Assembly (NCBI GenBank): GCA_021647765.1
Contig: JAKIUD010000003.1
Span: forward strand, 1-64,000
Reading direction: 5' to 3'
From: Desulfuromusa sp.
Lineage (GTDB): Bacteria > Desulfobacterota > Desulfuromonadia > Desulfuromonadales > Geopsychrobacteraceae
DNA: 64,000 nucleotides
Under the pieces are notes generated by a model that saw only the letters and a program-made list of their open reading frames with translations, was not told the origin of the DNA and searched no databases. The translations under genes and the position numbers were made by a program. Positions 25,490-34,541 of this stretch are shown here, one piece after another; positions within the stretch are counted from its first letter, which is position 1, and the number at the start of each line of letters is the position of its first letter.

Positions 25490-27568
25490 GTGGCTCGTAA
25501 AGTTGCATTAGATAAAACCCGTAATATTGGCATCATGGCTCATATTGATGCCGGGAAAACGACAACTACGGAGCGTATTCTCTATTATACGGGAGTTTCG
25601 CACAAGATCGGTGAAGTCCATGATGGGGCTGCGACCATGGATTGGATGGAGCAGGAGCAGGAGCGGGGCATTACTATCACGTCGGCTGCGACAACCTGTT
25701 TCTGGAAAGATCACCGGGTTAATATTATTGACACTCCTGGACATGTCGATTTTACAATAGAAGTTGAGCGTTCATTGAAGGTGCTTGATGGTGCGGTGGC
25801 GGTTTTCTGTTCGGTTGGTGGGGTTGAGCCTCAGTCCGAAACAGTTTGGCGTCAGGCAGACAAGTACGGTGTTCCAAGGATCGCTTTCATAAATAAAATG
25901 GATCGTACGGGTGCTGATTTTACTCGTGGTGTTGATATGATCCGTGAGCGTCTGGGCGCAAACCCGTTACCGCTACAACTGCCGATCGGTGCCGAAGAAG
26001 ACTTTCGTGGTTTGGTTGATTTGGTGACCATGGAGGCCATTGTTTGGGATGACGAGTCGATGGGTTCAAAGTATTCCATTATTGATATCCCTGCAGACAT
26101 GGCAGATGATGTTGAGATGGCTCGTGAGGCATTGTTGGAAGAGATTTCATCGAATGACGATGAATTGATGGAAAAATATCTGGGTGGTGAGGAGCTGACC
26201 CTGGATGAAATTAAGGCGGCGATCCGTAAGGGAACTCGAGATATCGCTTTTTGCCCGGTGTTGTGTGGTAGTGCATTTAAAAACAAAGGTGTTCAGACAT
26301 TACTGGATGCTGTAGTCGATTACATGCCTTCGCCTCTGGATGTGAAGCCGATACAGGGTGTTCATCCAGATAGTGGTGAGGAGCTGGAGCGGCCTGCGGA
26401 TGATAGTGCTCCTTTTGCCGCATTAGCCTTCAAGATAATGACCGATCCTTTTGTTGGTCAGCTGAGTTTTTTCCGAGTTTACTCTGGAGTTGCAGAATCG
26501 GGTACAACGGTTTTAAACTCAACCAAGGGACGTAAAGAGCGATTTGGCCGTTTGTTGAAGATGCATGCTAATAAGAGAGAAGAAATTAAACAGGTTTATT
26601 CTGGAGATATTGCAGCAGCGGTTGGCTTGAAGAATACAACAACTGGTGATACTCTTTGTGACCTGCAAGAACCAGCCCTTCTTGAATCAATGGAATTCCC
26701 TGAGCCGGTTATTCATTTGTCGGTTGAGCCAAAAACCAAAGCAGACCAGGAAAAAATGGGAATTGCCCTGGGCAAGCTTTTGGCTGAGGATCCTTCCCTT
26801 AGAGTGCGAACCGATGAGGAAACAGGTCAAACGATCCTGTCGGGTATGGGTGAGCTGCACCTCGATGTTATTGTTGACAGGATGAAGCGCGAGTTCAAGG
26901 TCGAATGTAATGTTGGTGCTCCACAGGTGGCATATCGTGAATCGATTACCAAGACCGTTGAGGTTCAAGGCAAATTTGTCCGCCAGTCGGGTGGTCGTGG
27001 TCAGTATGGTGATTGCTGGCTGAGACTTGAGCCCGGTGAACCAGGACAGGGTTTTGAGTTTGTTGATGCTATCAAAGGTGGGGTTATCCCTCGTGAGTAT
27101 ATTCCTGCTGTAGGTAAGGGTGCTGAGGAAGCTTCTGAGAATGGCGTATTAGCCGGCTTCCCGATTGTTGATGTTAAAGTTACCTGTTTTGATGGTTCGT
27201 ACCACGATGTTGACTCATCAGAGATGGCATTTAAGATTGCGGGGTCAATGGGTTTCAAGGAAGGTGCAAAAAAAGCTGCCCCGGCATTGCTGGAGCCTAT
27301 CATGTCGGTTGAAGTCGTTGTTCCCGAAGAATATATGGGGGATGTGATCGGTGACTTGAATAGCCGGCGTGGTCGTATTATGGGGATGGATGCCCGTGGG
27401 GGTGCTCAGATTATTGAGTCGCATGTGCCGCTATCTAGTATGTTTGGTTATGCAACAGATTTACGCAGTGCAACGCAGGGTCGTGCTACGTATTCAATGG
27501 TTTTTGATCATTATGATCAAGCGCCTAAAGCAATCAGTGAAGAAATTATCGCCAAGGTCAATGGTTAG
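25490..27568 (+). CDS. fusA: Elongation factor G
   Basis: EF-G drives translocation after each peptide bond. The 692-residue protein has the G domain motifs AHIDAGKTT, DTPGHVDF and NKMD, then domains II-V. The start is GTG at 25490 behind CAGGAG. It lies between rpsG and the second tuf and uses many T-ending codons, in contrast to tuf. The gene order argues for the translocation form and not for a recycling paralogue. Confidence 0.97.
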   Translation: MARKVALDKTRNIGIMAHIDAGKTTTTERILYYTGVSHKIGEVHDGAATMDWMEQEQERGITITSAATTCFWKDHRVNIIDTPGHVDFTIEVERSLKVLDGAVAVFCSVGGVEPQSETVWRQADKYGVPRIAFINKMDRTGADFTRGVDMIRERLGANPLPLQLPIGAEEDFRGLVDLVTMEAIVWDDESMGSKYSIIDIPADMADDVEMAREALLEEISSNDDELMEKYLGGEELTLDEIKAAIRKGTRDIAFCPVLCGSAFKNKGVQTLLDAVVDYMPSPLDVKPIQGVHPDSGEELERPADDSAPFAALAFKIMTDPFVGQLSFFRVYSGVAESGTTVLNSTKGRKERFGRLLKMHANKREEIKQVYSGDIAAAVGLKNTTTGDTLCDLQEPALLESMEFPEPVIHLSVEPKTKADQEKMGIALGKLLAEDPSLRVRTDEETGQTILSGMGELHLDVIVDRMKREFKVECNVGAPQVAYRESITKTVEVQGKFVRQSGGRGQYGDCWLRLEPGEPGQGFEFVDAIKGGVIPREYIPAVGKGAEEASENGVLAGFPIVDVKVTCFDGSYHDVDSSEMAFKIAGSMGFKEGAKKAAPALLEPIMSVEVVVPEEYMGDVIGDLNSRRGRIMGMDARGGAQIIESHVPLSSMFGYATDLRSATQGRATYSMVFDHYDQAPKAISEEIIAKVNG

Positions 27569-27588
27569 ACCGAGGAGAGGAGTTAGAT

Positions 27589-28782
27589 ATGTCCAAGGAA
27601 AAGTATGAAAGGACAAAGCCGCACGTCAACATTGGAACCATCGGTCACGTTGACCACGGCAAGACCACACTGACCGCAGCTATCACCAAAGTATTGGCAG
27701 AGCAGGCAGGCAGTGGCGAGGTCAAAGCATTTGATCAGATCGACAACGCTCCCGAAGAGCGCGAGCGTGGTATCACCATAGCCACCGCCCACGTCGAGTA
27801 TGAAACTGAAAACCGTCACTACGCCCACGTTGACTGCCCCGGTCACGCCGACTATGTCAAGAATATGATTACCGGAGCCGCCCAGATGGATGGAGCAATC
27901 TTGGTTGTTTCCGCAGCTGACGGTCCCATGCCTCAGACCCGCGAGCATATCCTCCTCGCCCGTCAGGTTGGTGTTCCCGCCATGGTCGTGTTTTTGAATA
28001 AAGCTGACATGGTCGATGACGAAGAACTCCTCGAACTCGTCGATATGGAAATCAGAGAGCTACTCTCCAGTTATGACTTTCCTGGAGATGATATTCCTGT
28101 CATTGCTGGATCCGCCCTCGCCGCCCTTGAAGGTCGCGATGACGAAATTGGCAAAGACAAAGTCCTTGAGCTCATGGACGCCGTCGATAGCTATATCCCA
28201 GAGCCTGAGCGTGCCATCGACAGACCTTTTCTGATGCCAGTTGAAGACGTCTTCTCCATCTCCGGCCGTGGCACCGTTGCCACCGGACGTGTCGAGCGAG
28301 GCATCATCAAAGTTCAAGAAGAAGTTGAAATCGTTGGCATGAGAGAAACCCAGAAGACTGTCGTTACCGGAGTCGAAATGTTCCGCAAGCTGCTCGATCA
28401 AGGGCAAGCTGGCGATAACTGTGGTATCCTTCTCCGTGGACTCAAGCGGGATCAGATTGAACGTGGGCAAGTGCTGGCGAAACCCGGCAGCATCACCCCC
28501 CACACTAAATTCAAAGCTGAGGCCTATATCCTCACCAAAGAAGAAGGCGGTCGTCATACCCCCTTCTTCAAGGGGTATCGTCCCCAGTTCTACTTCAGAA
28601 CCACTGATGTGACTGGAATTGTAGAGCTGCCCGAAGGTGTCGAGATGGTCATGCCTGGTGATAATATTGCCATGACAGCAGAACTGATCACCCCGATCGC
28701 CATGGATAAAGAATTACGCTTTGCAATACGCGAGGGTGGCCGCACCGTCGGCGCCGGCGTGGTGAGTGAAGTTATCGAGTAA
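27589..28782 (+). CDS. tuf: Elongation factor Tu, second copy
   Basis: This copy sits in the str operon after fusA with its own GAGGAG site. It encodes the same 397-residue EF-Tu as the copy at 11308 except for Met instead of Leu at residue 141. The near-identity begins at the ATG and ends within two bases of the stop, while the flanks differ completely, the usual result of gene conversion between tuf copies. Domain marks are as in the first copy: GHVDHGKT, DCPGH, NKAD. Confidence 0.98.
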   Translation: MSKEKYERTKPHVNIGTIGHVDHGKTTLTAAITKVLAEQAGSGEVKAFDQIDNAPEERERGITIATAHVEYETENRHYAHVDCPGHADYVKNMITGAAQMDGAILVVSAADGPMPQTREHILLARQVGVPAMVVFLNKADMVDDEELLELVDMEIRELLSSYDFPGDDIPVIAGSALAALEGRDDEIGKDKVLELMDAVDSYIPEPERAIDRPFLMPVEDVFSISGRGTVATGRVERGIIKVQEEVEIVGMRETQKTVVTGVEMFRKLLDQGQAGDNCGILLRGLKRDQIERGQVLAKPGSITPHTKFKAEAYILTKEEGGRHTPFFKGYRPQFYFRTTDVTGIVELPEGVEMVMPGDNIAMTAELITPIAMDKELRFAIREGGRTVGAGVVSEVIE

Positions 28783-28798
28783 TAAGGGGTAATAGAAG

Positions 28799-29107
28799 AT
28801 GTCTACACAGAAAATAAGAATTCGCCTGAAGGCCTATGATCATAGTTTGCTCGATCTGGCGGTTGCTGAAATAGTTGATACGACTAAGCGGACAGGTTCT
28901 CGTTTGGTTGGTCCAATTCCGCTCCCCACAATTATTAATAAATACTGTGTATTGCGTGGACCTCATGTTGATAAAAAAAGTCGTGAGCAGTTTGAGATTC
29001 GCACACATAAGCGTCTTCTTGACATTATGGAGCCAACTCAGCAGACAGTAGATGCTTTGATGAAACTTGATCTGTCAGCGGGAGTTGACGTAGAGATAAA
29101 GCTCTAG
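28799..29107 (+). CDS. rpsJ: 30S ribosomal protein S10
   Basis: S10 (102 residues) belongs to the 30S head and is also NusE, the partner of NusG in antitermination and transcription-translation coupling. The ends QKIRIRLKAYDH and LDLSAGVDVEIKL are typical. It starts 16 bp after tuf, so the S10 set appears to be read on from the str operon with no clear promoter between them. Confidence 0.97.
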   Translation: MSTQKIRIRLKAYDHSLLDLAVAEIVDTTKRTGSRLVGPIPLPTIINKYCVLRGPHVDKKSREQFEIRTHKRLLDIMEPTQQTVDALMKLDLSAGVDVEIKL

Positions 29108-29140
29108 GTATTAGACTTATAGCAATTTAAGGGCACGACA

Positions 29141-29764
29141 ATGACCAACGGATTATTAGGAAAAAAAATAGGCATGAGTCAAATTTTTGCCGCTGATGGG
29201 CAACGTATCCCAGTGACTGTTCTGGAGGTTGGCCCGTGCACTGTGCTGCAGAAAAAGACTTCAGCTTCTGATGGTTATGAAGCTGTCCAGATTGGCTTTC
29301 AGGCAAAGGATTCACAGAGAGTCAACAGGCCGGAGATGGGACATTTTAAAAAAACCGGTAAAGGTGCTTTTTCTTTTGTGCGTGAATTTAAACTTTCAGG
29401 TGAATGTGCAGTTGGTGATCAGCTTACCTGCGACCTGTTTAGCCCCGGAGACCGGATTGATATCACCGGGATAAGCAAGGGTAAAGGATTTCAAGGGGTT
29501 ATTAAGCGCTGGGGTTTCTCGGGTGGCCGCGCAACTCACGGCTCTATGTTTAAACGGAGACCGGGTGCTATTGGCCAATCAGCATGGCCTGCAAAAGTTA
29601 TTAAGGGAAAGAAGATGCCTGGTCAGCTGGGCAATGAGCGCGTTACAACCCAGAACCTTATTGTTGTAGATGTTCGTCCAGAACAGAATTTAGTCTTTGT
29701 GCGTGGTGCTGTTCCCGGGCCGAAGAATGGTTTGATTGAAATCCGCAAAGGGATCAAGGCTTAG
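29141..29764 (+). CDS. rplC: 50S ribosomal protein L3
   Basis: L3 (207 residues) is an early assembly protein whose long loop reaches the peptidyl transferase centre. The conserved core GISKGKGFQGVIKRWGFSGG and the loop with MPGQLGNERVT are present. Spacing to rpsJ is 33 bp. Confidence 0.97.
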   Translation: MTNGLLGKKIGMSQIFAADGQRIPVTVLEVGPCTVLQKKTSASDGYEAVQIGFQAKDSQRVNRPEMGHFKKTGKGAFSFVREFKLSGECAVGDQLTCDLFSPGDRIDITGISKGKGFQGVIKRWGFSGGRATHGSMFKRRPGAIGQSAWPAKVIKGKKMPGQLGNERVTTQNLIVVDVRPEQNLVFVRGAVPGPKNGLIEIRKGIKA

Positions 29765-29788
29765 GCTCTACGGGTTAGGAGTAGATAA

Positions 29789-30412
29789 ATGGCAACTGTA
29801 CAAATTTTTGATCAGGATAAAAACCAGGTTGGCGAGCGTGAGCTGGCTGATAATATTTTTAATACTGAGGTAAAAAAATACCTTTTGCATGACATGGTTC
29901 GCTATCAATTAGCCGCCCGGCGTCGGGGAACTGCTGCAACTAAAAACCGTAGTGCGGTTGCTGGCGGAAGTAAAAAACCCTACCGTCAGAAGGGTACTGG
30001 TAATGCTCGGCAGGGAACTATCCGTGCACCCCATTTTGTTGGTGGTGGTGCTGCGTTTGGACCCTCTCCACGCTCATATAGCTTTAAATTGAACCGTAAG
30101 GTCAAGAAGGCAGCGCTTTGTAGTGCATTGTCTGCACGCTTTCAGGCTGAGAAGTTGATAGTTCTTAAGGATCTTGTCATGGATGAAATCAGTAGCAAGT
30201 CTTTCGATCAATTTGTTAAGCGCTTTGATCTGGAAGGTGTTTTGGTTGTTATTGAACATGCGGATCCTAAAGTTGAGCTTTCAGCACGTAACCTGAAAAA
30301 TGTAAAAGTTGTGCGTTCTGAAGGGGTAAATGTCTACGATATTCTCAAGCATCCCAACTTGATTTTGACCGATGCTGCGGTAAATGAGATTGAAGGAGCT
30401 TTGGAAAAATGA
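29789..30412 (+). CDS. rplD: 50S ribosomal protein L4
   Basis: L4 (207 residues) lines the peptide exit tunnel with its long loop (about 40-105, including GGSKKPYRQKGTGNARQGTI). In E. coli it also represses the S10 operon through a leader upstream of rpsJ; no such leader is visible here. Its stop overlaps the rplW start by 4 nt. Confidence 0.97.
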   Translation: MATVQIFDQDKNQVGERELADNIFNTEVKKYLLHDMVRYQLAARRRGTAATKNRSAVAGGSKKPYRQKGTGNARQGTIRAPHFVGGGAAFGPSPRSYSFKLNRKVKKAALCSALSARFQAEKLIVLKDLVMDEISSKSFDQFVKRFDLEGVLVVIEHADPKVELSARNLKNVKVVRSEGVNVYDILKHPNLILTDAAVNEIEGALEK

Positions 30413-30696
30413 AACCTCTCTACGAAATTATTCGTAAGCCTCTGATCTCTGAAAAGGCAAATTTGCTGAAGGAAAGCTCACAGATTGTTACTTTTGAGGT
30501 CGATCGTGGTGCCAATAAGATTGAGATCAAACAAGCGATTGAGAAAGCGTTTGATGTAAAAGTTAAGGCGGTTAATACGATTCAGTTTCGCGGTAAAATG
30601 AAGCGTGTTGGTGCCAATTTAGGTCAGCGTAATAATTGGAAAAAGGCATATGTGACTCTTGAAGAGGGTCAAAATATAGATTTTTATGGCGTGTAG
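30409..30696 (+). CDS. rplW: 50S ribosomal protein L23
   Basis: L23 (95 residues) sits at the tunnel exit and docks trigger factor and SRP. Typical segments are IIRKPLISEKAN and VNTIQFRGKMKRVG. It begins within the rplD stop (ATGA), which implies coupled translation of the two tunnel proteins. Confidence 0.97.
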   Translation: MKPLYEIIRKPLISEKANLLKESSQIVTFEVDRGANKIEIKQAIEKAFDVKVKAVNTIQFRGKMKRVGANLGQRNNWKKAYVTLEEGQNIDFYGV

Positions 30697-30729
30697 GGCT
30701 GTGCGCTTTGCAGGTACGGAGTAGTTATT

Positions 30730-31557
30730 ATGGGCATCAAAAAATTTAAGCCAACATCGGATGGTCGGCGGCATATGACCTCTTCTACTTTTGAAGAGAT
30801 CACTAAGAGTAAGCCAGAAAAATCGCTATTGGCTCCACTGAATCGTTCCGGTGGACGGAATAATTCTGGCCGTATCACCAAGCGACACACTGGTGGTGGG
30901 CACAAGCGCCAGTATCGGATTGTTGACTTCCGCCGTGATAAGTTAGAAGTTCCTGCTCGGGTTTCCGCAATTGAGTATGATCCAAATCGTAGTGCCCGGA
31001 TTGCACTACTGTTTTACGCCGATGGTGAGAAACGCTACATTCTTGCACCGAATGGTTTGAATGTCGGTGATAATGTCGTTGCCAGCGATACGGCTGACAT
31101 CCGTCCCGGGAATACGATGACAATTCGTTCTATTCCGCTGGGAACTTGGGTGCACAATGTAGAGCTCAAAGTCGGTAAAGGTGGACAGTTGGCGAGAAGT
31201 GCAGGTGCCTATGCGATGATTGCGGCAAAAGAGGGGCGTTATGCTCAGCTACGGTTGCCATCCGGTGAAGTACGTTTAGTTATCCAGGACTGTCGGGCGA
31301 CTATCGGTCAGGTTGGAAATCTTGACTTTGAAAAGATCAAGATTGGTAAGGCAGGTCGTAATCGCTGGTTAGGTAAGCGACCTCAGTCACGTGGTGTTGC
31401 AATGAACCCCGTTGATCACCCCCATGGCGGTGGTGAAGGTAAAAGTTCGGGTGGTCGTCACCCTGTGACTCCTTGGGGTGTGCCAACTAAGGGTTATAAG
31501 ACAAGAACGAACCGTCGTACAGATAAGTTCATTGTACGTCGTAGGAATAAAAAGTAA
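30730..31557 (+). CDS. rplB: 50S ribosomal protein L2
   Basis: L2 (275 residues) is needed for subunit joining and peptidyl transfer. The C-terminal signature MNPVDHPHGGGEGK with its conserved histidine is present, followed by a basic tail. CGGAG precedes the ATG at a spacing of eight. Confidence 0.98.
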   Translation: MGIKKFKPTSDGRRHMTSSTFEEITKSKPEKSLLAPLNRSGGRNNSGRITKRHTGGGHKRQYRIVDFRRDKLEVPARVSAIEYDPNRSARIALLFYADGEKRYILAPNGLNVGDNVVASDTADIRPGNTMTIRSIPLGTWVHNVELKVGKGGQLARSAGAYAMIAAKEGRYAQLRLPSGEVRLVIQDCRATIGQVGNLDFEKIKIGKAGRNRWLGKRPQSRGVAMNPVDHPHGGGEGKSSGGRHPVTPWGVPTKGYKTRTNRRTDKFIVRRRNKK

Positions 31558-31579
31558 TTTAAGCCTCTAGGAGACGAAC

Positions 31580-31858
31580 GTGGCAAGATCAATTAAAAAA
31601 GGACCTTATGTTCAAGAGAGCCTGTTACGGAATGTAGATCTGGAAGGAGATACCAGCCGTAATAAGGTTATTAAAACGTGGTCACGTCGTTCGACCATTA
31701 TCCCTGAATTTGTTGGCTTGACTTTTGCCGTACACAATGGCAAAAAGTTCATCCCGGTTTTTGTCAGTGAAAATATGGTTGGGCATAAGTTGGGTGAATT
31801 TGCGCCAACCCGTACCTACTACGGGCATGGAAGTGACAGAAAAAGTAAGGTCAGATAA
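31580..31858 (+). CDS. rpsS: 30S ribosomal protein S19
   Basis: S19 (92 residues) lies in the 30S head with S13. The core HNGKKFIPVFVSENMVGHKL is typical. The start is GTG at 31580 behind AGGAG, fixed by the family N-terminus MARSIKKGPYV. Confidence 0.97.
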   Translation: MARSIKKGPYVQESLLRNVDLEGDTSRNKVIKTWSRRSTIIPEFVGLTFAVHNGKKFIPVFVSENMVGHKLGEFAPTRTYYGHGSDRKSKVR

Positions 31859-31888
31859 GATACTGCGTTTCTGACGGGAGTTCCAAGT

Positions 31889-32221
31889 ATGGAAGCACAA
31901 GCAAAATTAAGGAACGTTCGACTCTCACCTCGTAAGGCGAGACTCGTTGTTGATATGGTTCGTGGTAAGGGAATTCAGGAGGCTATGAATATTCTTCAAG
32001 TTTCTCCCCAGAAAACCGCGCCCATTCTATCTAAATTGTTGAAGTCTGCTGTTGCAAATGCTGAGCAAGGCGGTGTCTCTGATGTAGACTTACTGTTTGT
32101 AAAAACAGTTATGGTTGATCAGGGACCAGCACTTAAACGTTTTATGCCCCGCGCTCAGGGTCGTGCCAGTCGAATTCGTAAGCCTACCAGCCACATTACT
32201 GTGGTTCTGGATGTGAAGTAA
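31889..32221 (+). CDS. rplV: 50S ribosomal protein L22
   Basis: L22 (110 residues) extends a hairpin into the exit tunnel, the site of some macrolide resistance changes. The hairpin (MPRAQGRASRIRKPTSH) is complete, without insertions. GGGAG precedes the ATG, and rpsC follows after 17 bp. Confidence 0.97.
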   Translation: MEAQAKLRNVRLSPRKARLVVDMVRGKGIQEAMNILQVSPQKTAPILSKLLKSAVANAEQGGVSDVDLLFVKTVMVDQGPALKRFMPRAQGRASRIRKPTSHITVVLDVK

Positions 32222-32238
32222 GTCGAGGAGGTATCCCT

Positions 32239-32889
32239 TTGGGTCAGAAAGTTCATCCTATTGGATTTCGTCTGGGAATTAACCGGACTTGGGAATCCCG
32301 CTGGTATGCGGATTCCGATTATTCTGTAAAGTTGCATGCAGATTTGAAACTGCGTAACTTTCTGAAGAAGCGGCTGTATCACGCAGGTATTTCAAAAATT
32401 GAACTGGAACGTGCTGCGAATAAAGTGAAAATTAATATTTTTGCGGCTCGTCCTGGAATCATCATTGGTAAAAAAGGCGCTGAAGTAGAAGTGTTGAAAA
32501 AAGATCTAGCCAAGATCACTGATGATGAATGTTTTATTAATATTCAAGAGATACGCAAGCCTGAGGTTGATGCTCAACTTGTTGCAGAAAATATCGTCTT
32601 GCAACTGGAGCGGCGAGTCGCTTTCCGTCGTGCCATGAAGCGTAGTGTCAGTATGGCACTCAAGTTTGGTGCAAAGGGAATCAAGATCAATTGTGCCGGT
32701 CGCCTTGGTGGTGCTGAGATGAGTCGTACTGAGTGGTATCGAGAAGGTCGTGTACCTCTGCATACTTTGCGAGCTGATATCGATTACGGGTTTGCCGAAG
32801 CTATGACGACTTATGGAATTATCGGAGTTAAAGTTCTCATCTTCAAAGGTGAGGTACTTGGTAAAGAGAAAGTACAGCCAGCAGGCTGA
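32239..32889 (+). CDS. rpsC: 30S ribosomal protein S3
   Basis: S3 (216 residues) helps form the mRNA entry tunnel and its helicase. A KH domain (GIIIGKKGAEVEVLKKDL, about 75-100) and the C-terminal domain with WYREGRVPLHTLRADIDY are visible. The start is TTG at 32239, set by GAGGAGG seven bases upstream and the family start MGQKVHPIGFRLG. Confidence 0.97.
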   Translation: MGQKVHPIGFRLGINRTWESRWYADSDYSVKLHADLKLRNFLKKRLYHAGISKIELERAANKVKINIFAARPGIIIGKKGAEVEVLKKDLAKITDDECFINIQEIRKPEVDAQLVAENIVLQLERRVAFRRAMKRSVSMALKFGAKGIKINCAGRLGGAEMSRTEWYREGRVPLHTLRADIDYGFAEAMTTYGIIGVKVLIFKGEVLGKEKVQPAG

Positions 32890-32905
32890 TCAGGAGTAGC
32901 TTGTC

Positions 32906-33328
32906 ATGTTAATGCCAAAAAAAGTGAAACGAAGAAAACAGTTTACTGGGCGGATGACCGGTCAGGCATCGCGCGGTACTGAAGTAAGCTTTGGCGATTA
33001 TGGTTTGCAGGCCTTAGAGTGTGGCTGGCTTTCTTCTCGCCAAATTGAAGCAGCACGTCGAGCGATGACTCGTCACATTAAACGGGGTGGTAAAATCTGG
33101 ATTCGTACGTTCCCGCATAAGCCGTTGACCAGCAAGCCAGCTGAAACTCGGATGGGTAAAGGTAAGGGGTCTCCGGAAAAGTGGGTTGCTGTTGTCAAGC
33201 CTGGCCATATGTTATATGAAATGCAAGGTGTAACAGAAGAAGTAGCACGTGAAGCTTTTCGCTTGGGAGCTCACAAGCTTCCGATGAGAACAAAGTTTGT
33301 CAGAAGAGAGGTTGGCGATGAAAGTTAG
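32906..33328 (+). CDS. rplP: 50S ribosomal protein L16
   Basis: L16 (140 residues) contacts the A-site tRNA elbow and is needed for peptidyl transferase. Marks are MLMPKKVKRRKQFTGRM and RMGKGKGSPEKWVAVVKPG. The gene overlaps rpmC by 11 nt, the longest overlap in this ribosomal cluster. Confidence 0.97.
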   Translation: MLMPKKVKRRKQFTGRMTGQASRGTEVSFGDYGLQALECGWLSSRQIEAARRAMTRHIKRGGKIWIRTFPHKPLTSKPAETRMGKGKGSPEKWVAVVKPGHMLYEMQGVTEEVAREAFRLGAHKLPMRTKFVRREVGDES

Positions 33329-33509
33329 TGAAATCAAAGATCTCAGTGTTGAGGAATTACAAACAAAGACACAAGAATTGCAGCAGGAGTTATTCAACCT
33401 GAAGTTTCAGCTGCATACCGGGCATCTGGAGAATACCTCCAGAGTTTCGCAGGTGCGTAAAGATGTTGCACGGGTGAAAACAGTTCTTTCAAGTAAGCTG
33501 AATGCTTAA
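33318..33509 (+). CDS. rpmC: 50S ribosomal protein L29
   Basis: L29 (63 residues) is a helical protein near the tunnel exit beside L23. The ATG at 33318 inside the end of rplP gives the family start MKVSEIKDLS; an upstream in-frame start would add seven residues of rplP frame and is less likely. The core LQQELFNLKFQ is typical. Confidence 0.95.
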   Translation: MKVSEIKDLSVEELQTKTQELQQELFNLKFQLHTGHLENTSRVSQVRKDVARVKTVLSSKLNA

Positions 33510-33525
33510 TAGTGTGTGAGGAAAA

Positions 33526-33792
33526 ATGAGCCAAGAACGAGGTAACAGAAGTACCCGAGTCGGCATAGTTGTCAGTGATAAAATGGATAAAACCGTTGTT
33601 GTCAGAGTCGATAATCTGGTCAGACACAGTGTATACAAGAAATACATCAAGCGCAAAGTAAGCTGCAAGGCTCATGATGAGGCGAATAGTTGCGGAATTG
33701 GTGATAAGGTTCTCATTGTTGAATCGAGACCGTTGTCAAAAGGCAAACGCTGGCGTGTGAGACAGATTTTGGAAAAAGCCGTTACCGCGTAG
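33526..33792 (+). CDS. rpsQ: 30S ribosomal protein S17
   Basis: S17 (88 residues) is an OB-fold primary binder of 16S rRNA. GIVVSDKMDKTVVVRVD and the later VESRPLSKGKRWRV are diagnostic. GTGAGG precedes the ATG. Confidence 0.97.
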   Translation: MSQERGNRSTRVGIVVSDKMDKTVVVRVDNLVRHSVYKKYIKRKVSCKAHDEANSCGIGDKVLIVESRPLSKGKRWRVRQILEKAVTA

Positions 33793-33803
33793 GAGAATTA
33801 GTC

Positions 33804-34172
33804 ATGATTCAGATGCAAACTATACTTAGCGTAGCAGATAACTCCGGAGCTAAAAAACTCTGTTGTATTAAGGTTCCTGGAGGGTCAAAGCGTAAATATG
33901 CCAGTATCGGCGATATTATTATTTGTAGCGTTAAAGAGGCTTTGCCTAACTCTAAGGTCAAAAAAGGGGATGTTGTTCGTGCTGTTGTGGTTCGCACAGC
34001 TAAAGAAATAACCCGTCCTGATGGCTCTTATATCCGCTTTGATGGCAATTCTGCAGTCGTCGTGAGTACAGGGAATGAGCCTCTTGGTACCCGTATATTC
34101 GGACCTGTTGCTCGTGAATTACGTGCTCGCCACTTCATGAAAATTGTCTCGCTGGCTCCTGAAGTATTATAA
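33804..34172 (+). CDS. rplN: 50S ribosomal protein L14
   Basis: L14 (122 residues) forms an intersubunit bridge and meets L19. The start MIQMQTILSVADNSGAK and the end FMKIVSLAPEVL are those of the bacterial family. TAGGAG precedes the ATG. Confidence 0.98.
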   Translation: MIQMQTILSVADNSGAKKLCCIKVPGGSKRKYASIGDIIICSVKEALPNSKVKKGDVVRAVVVRTAKEITRPDGSYIRFDGNSAVVVSTGNEPLGTRIFGPVARELRARHFMKIVSLAPEVL

Positions 34173-34199
34173 ATTTAGACAGTTGGAAGGTTAGAACAA

Positions 34200-34529
34200 A
34201 TGTCTACAGTGAAATTACATGTTAGAAAAAATGATCTGGTAAAGATAATTGCCGGGAAGGAACAGGGTAAAACTGGCAAGGTATTACGCGTTTATCCTGC
34301 AAAAAGACGTGTTCTAGTTGAAAGTCTCAACGTTATCAAGCGTCATACTCGCCCTAATCAGCTTAATCCAGAAGGTGGAATTGTTGAAAAGGAAGCACCA
34401 TTGAGTCTTTCAAACGTGATGCTTGTCTGTGGATCCTGTAATCAACCGACGCGTACTGGGATTCGATTGCTTGAGGATGGTAGTAAGACTCGTTACTGCA
34501 AAAAATGTAACGAGAGTGTTGATAAATAA
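34200..34529 (+). CDS. rplX: 50S ribosomal protein L24
   Basis: L24 (109 residues) nucleates 50S assembly and lies by the tunnel exit. A KOW motif (LVKIIAGKEQGKTGKVLRV) starts the protein. Its C-terminal part has two Cys pairs, CGSC and CKKC, that may bind zinc, a feature seen in some L24 proteins and absent from others such as E. coli. Confidence 0.96.
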   Translation: MSTVKLHVRKNDLVKIIAGKEQGKTGKVLRVYPAKRRVLVESLNVIKRHTRPNQLNPEGGIVEKEAPLSLSNVMLVCGSCNQPTRTGIRLLEDGSKTRYCKKCNESVDK

Positions 34530-34541
34530 ACGGAGAGTTTG

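Noticed and set aside
11308..28782. Second tuf gene as an assembly duplication
   Set aside because: The flanks differ on both sides and four base differences separate the copies; two tuf loci are normal in proteobacteria.
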